This document shows, in pieces, positions 22,301 to 31,300 of a DNA stretch of 64,000 nt. A model generated the notes under the pieces. The model was not told the DNA's origin, ran no database searches, and saw only the letters and a program-made list of their open reading frames with translations. The translations under genes and the position numbers were made by a program. The DNA comes from Ichthyosporea sp. XGB-2017a. Taxonomy: Eukaryota > Opisthokonta > Ichthyosporea. The stretch is taken from positions 126,153 through 190,152 of the forward strand of contig PDIM01010316.1 in assembly GCA_002811675.1 (NCBI GenBank), given 5' to 3'. Positions within the stretch are counted from its first letter, which is position 1, and each line of letters begins with the position of its first letter.

Positions 22301-25300
22301 GCATACGAGTCACAAAAGATTTATGGAGTCTCTACAAATACAATTGCAGTCAGCTGCCAAAATCCTTGCAGCGTATTTCCGAATTCAGTTATGAAATATT
22401 CGTCATATGGTTATCTGGCCATCGATAGAAACCATTGGGGACGTCATTATGTTGTGCTTTCGATGCCCAACGAGAATTTTTCTGAAGATGGGGTAGAGCA
22501 AATGTTTGTAGGATCTCTCACGTTGATTGCACAGCATGACAGTACAAGAATCGTCGTTATTCCATCCTGCAATGTGTCCCTTCCCGAGGAATCTCCTGAT
22601 TTTGAAGATGGGAAGCTTCACATAACGCTCAACATGGGAGAATCTTACCTTATACAAGCGGCCGACTTTGATGGTCTTGATCTGAGTGGGACATGGATTT
22701 CTGCGTCAGAGCCGGTGGCCGCTTTTACTGGACATTCGTGTAGTTCTTTGCAATCAGAGTCTTATTGTTCATCTTTTGCGAAACAGTTGACTCCAACCTC
22801 AAAATGTGGCAATGCGTTTTTAATGGCCCCTTTTGCAGGGGGTGCAGAAGGATTTTTTCTGAAAATAGTTACTTTACAATCAAATACTAGCGTTCAGTTA
22901 TCTCCTGGGATTGCCCATACGATAGAGCACGCCAGGGGGAGCCTTTTTATGCAGTTTGAAGACAATCAGCCCTTAGTGATGGCGTCTTCAAAACCTATTA
23001 TCGCCATGCAATTTGCAAAAGGGATTCCAAAGCAAGAAAGGGAAAGCACAAACAAGCTTGGGGACATTCTTCCACTGTTATTGATTCCAACAAAGTATTT
23101 TGCTAGAGAATATGATGTCTTTAGACTTACGACATGGGACACTAAAGTTGCTATGATTATTGGGAATGAAGCAAAAAACAGCGTAGTTGTGAATGGGATC
23201 ACCCCTACCATAGAATGGATGCCTATAGGAGATGACGAGAACGTCTACGGGAACTTTTCTATTGCTGATATCAGAGGAAACAGCTCCCCAAATGCAACTT
23301 TTCACATTAATACTAATACAGGCCTTAGATTTTTTGTGTCTTTCTACTCATGGGGTCCATATAGGTCCATTGGCAGTGTGGCTGGATTAGACTATGATGT
23401 CACCACTGTGCAGTATCCCAATGCGTACCTAGTGCAGCCGGTGTTGCTGGATGTGGAAGCTGGGGTGTCCACGGACTTCCAGATCCGCATCCAAGGCGAC
23501 GGCGGAGTGCTTGTTGAGCAGCTCGCGGATGGAGATCTCGTGTGTTCGGATTCGCTCACGGAAGGGGCGGTCACCGTATGTGTGGTGCCCATTAGCTCGC
23601 CCGTGGCGCAGAGTGTGCTGGTAGGCGAGCCCTTGCAGGTGCTTTGCCAATACCCGTGCGAGATGGAAGTGTTGTATGCCGATGACAAGCAGCCTTACGC
23701 CTATGATGTACCCGCCGCTGGCGAAGAGGGTATGGTTGTGACGGGAGAGAGTGGGCTGGTTGGTGTGAATGGCACCACTCAAGTGTTGCTTGTTTCCGGA
23801 GAAGACCAGCCTTCGACTGTTACAATCACACCCAGCGTGCCGGTCAAGCTGGGAGATGTTGTTCTTCCAGCCGGGGTTGCCTATACATTCACGCCTGAAC
23901 AAGGTGAGGTGTACACCCTGAAGCCGGTCACTGCTGGTGATGACATGAGTGGAACGCTGGTGCGATCGGAATCACCGGTGACAGTGCTGACCACCCAACC
24001 ATGTGCGTTGGCGACTGGAACAGTGGAGCCGTGCGGAGAATCTGTGCGGCCAGTGGAACTGAACCGGGCTTATGGCTATGACTATGTTGCCTTTCCGTTT
24101 GCTGGACGCTACAGTGGGTACACGACCAAGATTGTGGCGACTGAGGCGGAAACAAGTGTGATGCTTCACAACGGGACCATTGTGGTACTGCCTGATGCGG
24201 GATCGTTTGTTGAAGTGGAACACAGCCAAGCGGATGGTGCGGCTCGCGTGCGCGCGGACCGTCCCATTGCGGTGGTGCAATTCTCCAAGCCGTCGGCTAG
24301 TGATTTCAATATGGGTCCGTCTATGGGAAGCAAAGGCGACGTGCTCATGGTTGAGTTAACGGGTAACCAGCAACAGTTGGCCGAGTACGAGGCGTCTGCT
24401 TATACCGGCTTTACCAACCACTTCACGGTGGTTGCCCGCAAAACCGCGGCCGTGCCGGTAGTGATGCTTGACGGAGGTGCCCAGACCGGTGTGCAATGGA
24501 ATGATGTGGATGCGGATTATGTGTACGCATCATTTGAGGTTGCGCCCAAGGCGGGAGCCGCGCCATACACAGTGACTGTGCAAGGCGGTGCTGAATTTGG
24601 ACTGTATGCGTACGGGTGGAAGGCATTGGCCTCCATCGGAGGTACCTCTGTCGGACGCAATGACTCGGTCACGGCATTTGATATTCCCGAAATCGAGCAT
24701 CCGCATTCCTTCATTGTCTTGCCAGTTCTCTATGATGTGGAGGCTGGTGTAGAGAATACCCAGTTCAAGGTCCGCATCGAAGGCACCACTGGGGGCGTGT
24801 TGGTAGAGACGCTCGCTGGCGGCGATGTCATTTGCACGAAAACGTTGAGTCAGGGCGCAGTGACTGTGTGTGAAGTGCCCATCACGGCGACAAATGCACA
24901 GGCGGTGCTTGTTGGTGACGCGCTTCAGGTGCACTGCGAGGAGGCGTGCACGGTGGAGGGATTTTACGATGATGACCAACACCCGTATGTGTATTCGCCC
25001 GTGGAAGAATGGGTGACCGTGGGAGAGTCTATGCTGGCCATGGGCGACCATAGCCTGGCTGGTGCGGATGGCACCGCCCCTGCCTACCTTGTGGCGGCAG
25101 ACGACACGGCCAATGTGACGGTTGTGCCATCGGTGCCCGTCAAGATCGGAACCGATGTGCTTGCCGCCGGAGTGCCGTTTACATTCAGTCCCGTCAGGGG
25201 GGTCACGTATACCATGGAACCGGTCACGGCTGGTGACGACATGAGTGGCACGCGAGTGGTGTCACCTACCCAAGCGGTGTCGGTGTTTGCCTCGCAACCG

Positions 25301-28300
25301 TGTGCACTTGGACAGGAGCCGTGCGGTGAAGCCATCATAGCGGTCAAGCCAACACGACTTTTGGGCTACGACTACATTGGATTCCCGTTTGCTGGACGTT
25401 ACAGTGGGTACACGACCAAAGTGGTAGCAACTGCTGCCGATACCCGTGTGCAGCTAATGAACGGAACCATCGTGGTACTGCCAAGTGTGGGTTCCTTTGT
25501 GGAATTGGACTACAGCCAGGGTGCAGCCACCCGTATCTACGCAGATCAGCGCATAGCTGTCCTGCAATACTCGAAGCCGTCTGCGAGTGATTTCAGCCTC
25601 GGACCGGCTGAGGGAAGCAAAGGGGATGTGTTGATGGTGGCCCTGACGGGTAAGCACCAACAGCTTGCCCAGTATGCACAACCTCTGTTTGCGGGATATC
25701 AAAACTATTTCACCGTGGTTGCGCGCGTCGGTGGGGCACAAACGGTGCTTCTCGATAACGTGAGCGCTCCTAATGTACAATGGAATGCGGTTGATGATGA
25801 ATTTGTGTATGCGTCGATTCCTGTGACACCCAAAGCGGACGGGTCACCATATTCGGTGAGTGTTGGCAATGGTCTGCCATTTGCCTTGTACGTGTATGGG
25901 TGGAAACCACTTGCATCTGTCGGACAGGCAGTGGGACATAAGATGAATGCCACGCAACCCGAAGTGCCCACGGTGCAGTATCCCAATGCGTACCTAGTGC
26001 AGCCGGTGTTGCTGGATGTGGAAGCTGGGGTGTCCACGGACTTCCAGATCCGCATCCAAGGCGACGGCGGAGTGCTTGTTGAGCAGCTCGCGGATGGAGA
26101 TCTCGTGTGTTCGGATTCGCTCACGGAAGGGGCGGTCACCGTATGTGTGGTGCCCATTAGCTCGCCCGTGGCGCAGAGTGTGCTGGTAGGCGAGCCCTTG
26201 CAGGTGCTTTGCCAATACCCGTGCGAGATGGAAGTGTTGTATGCCGATGACAAGCAGCCTTACGCCTATGATGTACCCGCCGCTGGCGAAGAGGGTATGG
26301 TTGTGACGGGAGAGAGTGGGCTGGTTGGTGTGAATGGCACCACTCAAGTGTTGCTTGTTTCCGGAGAAGACCAGCCTTCGACTGTTACAATCACACCCAG
26401 CGTGCCGGTCAAGCTGGGAGATGTTGTTCTTCCAGCCGGGGTTGCCTATACATTCACGCCTGAACAAGGTGAGGTGTACACCCTGAAGCCGGTCACTGCT
26501 GGTGATGACATGAGTGGAACGCTGGTGCGATCGGAATCACCGGTGACAGTGCTGACCACCCAACCATGTGCGTTGGCGACTGGAACAGTGGAGCCGTGCG
26601 GAGAATCTGTGCGGCCAGTGGAACTGAACCGGGCTTATGGCTATGACTATGTTGCCTTTCCGTTTGCTGGACGCTACAGTGGGTACACGACCAAGATTGT
26701 GGCGACTGAGGCGGAAACAAGTGTGATGCTTCACAACGGGACCATTGTGGTACTGCCTGATGCGGGATCGTTTGTTGAAGTGGAACACAGCCAAGCGGAT
26801 GGTGCGGCTCGCGTGCGCGCGGACCGTCCCATTGCGGTGGTGCAATTCTCCAAGCCGTCGGCTAGTGATTTCAATATGGGTCCGTCTATGGGAAGCAAAG
26901 GCGACGTGCTCATGGTTGAGTTAACGGGTAACCAGCAACAGTTGGCCGAGTACGAGGCGTCTGCTTATACCGGCTTTACCAACCACTTCACGGTGGTTGC
27001 CCGCAAAACCGCGGCCGTGCCGGTAGTGATGCTTGACGGAGGTGCCCAGACCGGTGTGCAATGGAATGATGTGGATGCGGATTATGTGTACGCATCATTT
27101 GAGGTTGCGCCCAAGGCGGGAGCCGCGCCATACACAGTGACTGTGCAAGGCGGTGCTGAATTTGGACTGTATGCGTACGGGTGGAAGGCATTGGCCTCCA
27201 TTGGGAATAGCGGAATAGTCAATAATGACGCAAACCTAACTGTTCCACAAATGGAGCTTAATGGTATTAAGGATCACATATACATTGTTTATCCGGTTAT
27301 TTTCAATGTAGAGCTTGGTCTTTATACTGATATTCATGTATCCATTACTGGATATGGGCACATTCGAGTTGCGAGAATAGCCAGCGATTCTACTATATGC
27401 GAGTCATACTTTTATGAAAGTAAGACGTTCGTATGTGACATCCCTGTGCAGTCGCTTGGTCAAAGTGACGTTGTTAGAGGAAGTCCGGCTGTGGTGCTGT
27501 GTGATAACCACTGTTCAGTTGAAGTTTTGTATATGGGTAACACGAATGCATACAATTATTTACCGCTTTCCACAACATCATCTGGGCATGAGCATATCAT
27601 TTTGAACGGTAATAGTAAAACGTTAGGGACTAATGGGAATAGTGAAACCACACTCATTACCTGGTATGATTCAGTTAATGTAACCGTAAGCTCCAGCATT
27701 AACTATACGCTGAATGATGAAGCCTCCCCCTATGGCAAGGTGCTTGCGTTTACGGCATTTAAAGGCATACCATACACACTGAAAGCTGTAAATGGTAACG
27801 ATGATATGACCGGAACTTCTATTTTTGCAAGTAGCCCAGTATCCGTGTTTACACTGCAGCCCTGTATTAAATCGTTGCCTGCCTTGACCTGTGCAGAATC
27901 TGTGAGGCAGCTTCTTCCAGTGGAGTATTGGGCTTACGAATATGTTGCATTTCCCTTTGCTGCAAGATACAGTGGCTTTGTTGTTAAAATAGTGGCGAGT
28001 GAGTCAAGCACCTTCCTAAAGCTTAATAACGGCACGATTGTAAACTTTGAGGCTCAAGGCTCCTCGCTGGAAATACCTTATGAACACGATAAAGCCGTGC
28101 GCCTAAGAGCCAATAATCCTATCAATGTTATTCAAATGTCTAAGGCGTCCACAAGTGACCTTGAGTTGGGACCATTCTTTGGAAGTAAAGGGGACGTGTT
28201 ACTGCTTCCTCTATTGGGCACTCAGCAATGGATCGAGGAATACTATGCACCGACGTACCCAGGATTCACTACTTATGCTACATTAGTTGCGTATGTCTCG

Positions 28301-31300
28301 GATTTGCCGGGTATTATTATTGATGATACGCTCATTGGTGAAGTTGAATGGGTTGATGTTGATGGGTTGTTTGCTTACACGTCGATACATTTACCGCAAA
28401 GGGAAGATGGGCGAGGGTATTCTATACATATGAATGAAACTCAATTTGGACTGTATGTATATGGGTGGAAGGAGTTTGGCTCTATTGGAAGACCCGCGAA
28501 TAGAGGAATTGATACGCCTTTTCTACCACCAATATTTTCAGTTCCTGTGCCTACTAGCACACCTGCTTCTCTGAGCACCTTGAATGTAGCGACCACGTTA
28601 TTGCCGAGCCCAACGGTTATTTCATCTACAGGAGTGCCTCCAATCAGTAGTTCAGAGCCGTCTTTGCCACTTCCCAGTGGCAGCTCAGAGGCGGGATACT
28701 CCAGCAGTGTATCATTTAGCAGTGTCATTTCTTCGCTCGATACAGAAGATATCGCGTCAACATTAATGCCGAGCCTGACGCTTATTTCATCTACAGGAGT
28801 GCCTCCAATCAGTAGTTCAGAGCCGTCTTTGCCACTTCCCAGTGGCAGCTCAGAAGCGGGATATCCCAGTAGTCTATCATTTAGCAGTGTCATTTCTTCG
28901 CTTGGAACCGAAGACATTACGTCAACATTAATGCCGAGCCTGACGCTTATTTCATCTACAGGAGTGACTCCAATCAGTAGTTCAGAGCCGTCTTTGCCAC
29001 TTCCCAGTGGCAGCTCAGAAGCGGGATATTCCAGTGGTCTATCATTTAGCAGTGTCATTTCTTCGCTTGGAGCCGAAGACATTACGTCAACATTAATGCC
29101 GAGCTCAACTCTTATTTCATCCACAGGGGTGCCTCCAATCAGTAGTTCAGAGCCGTCTTTGCCACTTCCCAGTGGCAGCTCAGAAGCGGGATATTCCAGT
29201 AGTCTATCATTTAGCAGTGTCATTTCTTCGCTTGGAACCGAAGACATTACGTCAACATTAATGCCGAGCTCAACTCTTATTTCATCTACAGGGGTGCCTC
29301 CAATCAGTAGTTCAGAGCCATCATTGCCACTTCCCAGTGGCAGTTCAGAAGTGGGATACTCTAGTAGTCTATCATTTAGCAGTGACATCTCTTCACTTGG
29401 TACCGAAGACATCACGTCAACATTAATGCCGAGCTCAACTCTTATTTCATCTACAGGGGTGCCTCCAATCAGTAGTTCAGAGCCATCATTGCCACTTCCC
29501 AGTGGCAGTTCAGAAGTGGGATACTCTAGTAGTCTATCATTTAGCAGTGACATCTCTTCACTTGGTACCGAAGACATCACGTCAACATTGATGCCGAGCC
29601 CAACGCTTTTTTCATCTACAGGAGTGCCGCCAATCAGCAGTTCATTGACATCTTTGCCATTTGCCAGTTACAGTTCGGAAGCGGAATATTCTAGTAATAG
29701 TCTATCATTTAGTAGCATGTCTTCCTTCAACGCGGAAGTCACGCCTACGCTAATACCGACTCCTACGTATGCTTCATCAGTAGATATGTCTCCTATCAGT
29801 ACATCGATTTTCAGTACATCGGTGCCATATTCGTCCCATTCGCCACCTCCCAGTACAATTACGGAGGCCGGTCACTATAGTGTGTCATTCTACTCCAAAA
29901 CTGTTGGGTTGAATGAAGAGCTTTCTTTGAAACTGTGGATTGCGGGAGCTGGGCAAGTGTCGATACGCGGTAAGTTAGATCAAATGAATGAAGAATATGA
30001 TCTGGACTTGACCACATTTGTGCTACATAATATCCCTTCCTCGTACGGGGTGAATTCAGCAGACCAAATATCAGAGAAAGCTATTACAATAGACTGCCCC
30101 AAAGGTTGTGATGTTGTTGGCTGGGCTTCAATAGGGAATTTAACCTACACGTATCATCCAGAAAATTTGGCCCATCAACTGAGCTCACCAAGTTTTGTGG
30201 TTGGGCTGCTTCCCTCAGGAAGTTCAAAAACTGCCGATGATTGCAGCTTTTTGCTGATATCTGCGAGTGAAAAGACTTCCATCACCATTAAACCTGCTGT
30301 GAAAGTGATTATCAATGGCATTGTTTTGGATGCATTTTCGGAAGTGACATTTGAGATATTTGAAAATGAGGTTGCTCTTGTTAAACTGTTGGAGGATAAC
30401 GAATCAAGTGGCTTCAATGGAACCGAAGTAAATGCGACGCATCCAGTAAGTGTGTTTACGGGTGGCTCTTGTGTTGATATTGAAACTTCCGATTGTCCTT
30501 GGGTCTTTATACCTGTACTGAGTACCAAGCCGGTTGACCGATTAACGTACTATGTTGCCCCGCTAATTAACGTAACAAAAGGTTATACACTTAGTATACT
30601 CGCATTAGGGGATGTGCTTCTGGAACTGAGTAATGGGACTACCGTGGAACTTGTTGCGCCATCCAGTCACCTCACTCTCGATGTTGATGGGGAACAAGCA
30701 ATTGAAATTGAGTCTTCCTTACCTATTTCAGTTGTTTTGCTTGTTTCTTTAGACAATAGTACGTCGTTATCTACAGGAATAATATCACTGCCTATTATTC
30801 GTGCTGAAGATTTTGTTGATCGTCAATATGTCTTTCCTCTTGCAGGGTTTTCTAGCTACATAACTATAGTTTCACAGCATGGAGATGTGGTATTAGAATT
30901 GGATGGAGTGGAACAATATGCAGAATGGAATCGAGATCCTAGCACATCCTTTTATTATGCACATATGGAGCTTTCTCCGAAAAATAGCGTAGAAGCTACG
31001 CTTTTACAATCAAGCAGTCCTGTGGGTATTTACGAATACGGGTGGAACTTGTATTCAGTATATGCGATGTCACTTCCTGCTTATAGACATATTGCAGAAA
31101 TGCCTTCTTCTACAATATCGCTGCCCTCAATTAGCTCATCACCCGTGTCCACATCAATAGCCCATACAAGTACATACTATATTGCGTTTCCTTTGTCAGG
31201 ATTGGCCTTTGATGACACTCTCGAAATTCATATTACGGGGAATGGGCAAGCATCTGTGAGAAGTAATGACCCCTCTTTACTGGAAATGGAAATTATGGAC

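Noticed and set aside
28441-29580. 379-codon minus-strand frame with repeats (SEEMTLLNDRLLEYP and similar)
   Set aside because: It is the antisense of the 55-residue stalk repeats. A repeat period divisible by three keeps any stop-free frame open in every copy, so the length carries no evidence of coding.
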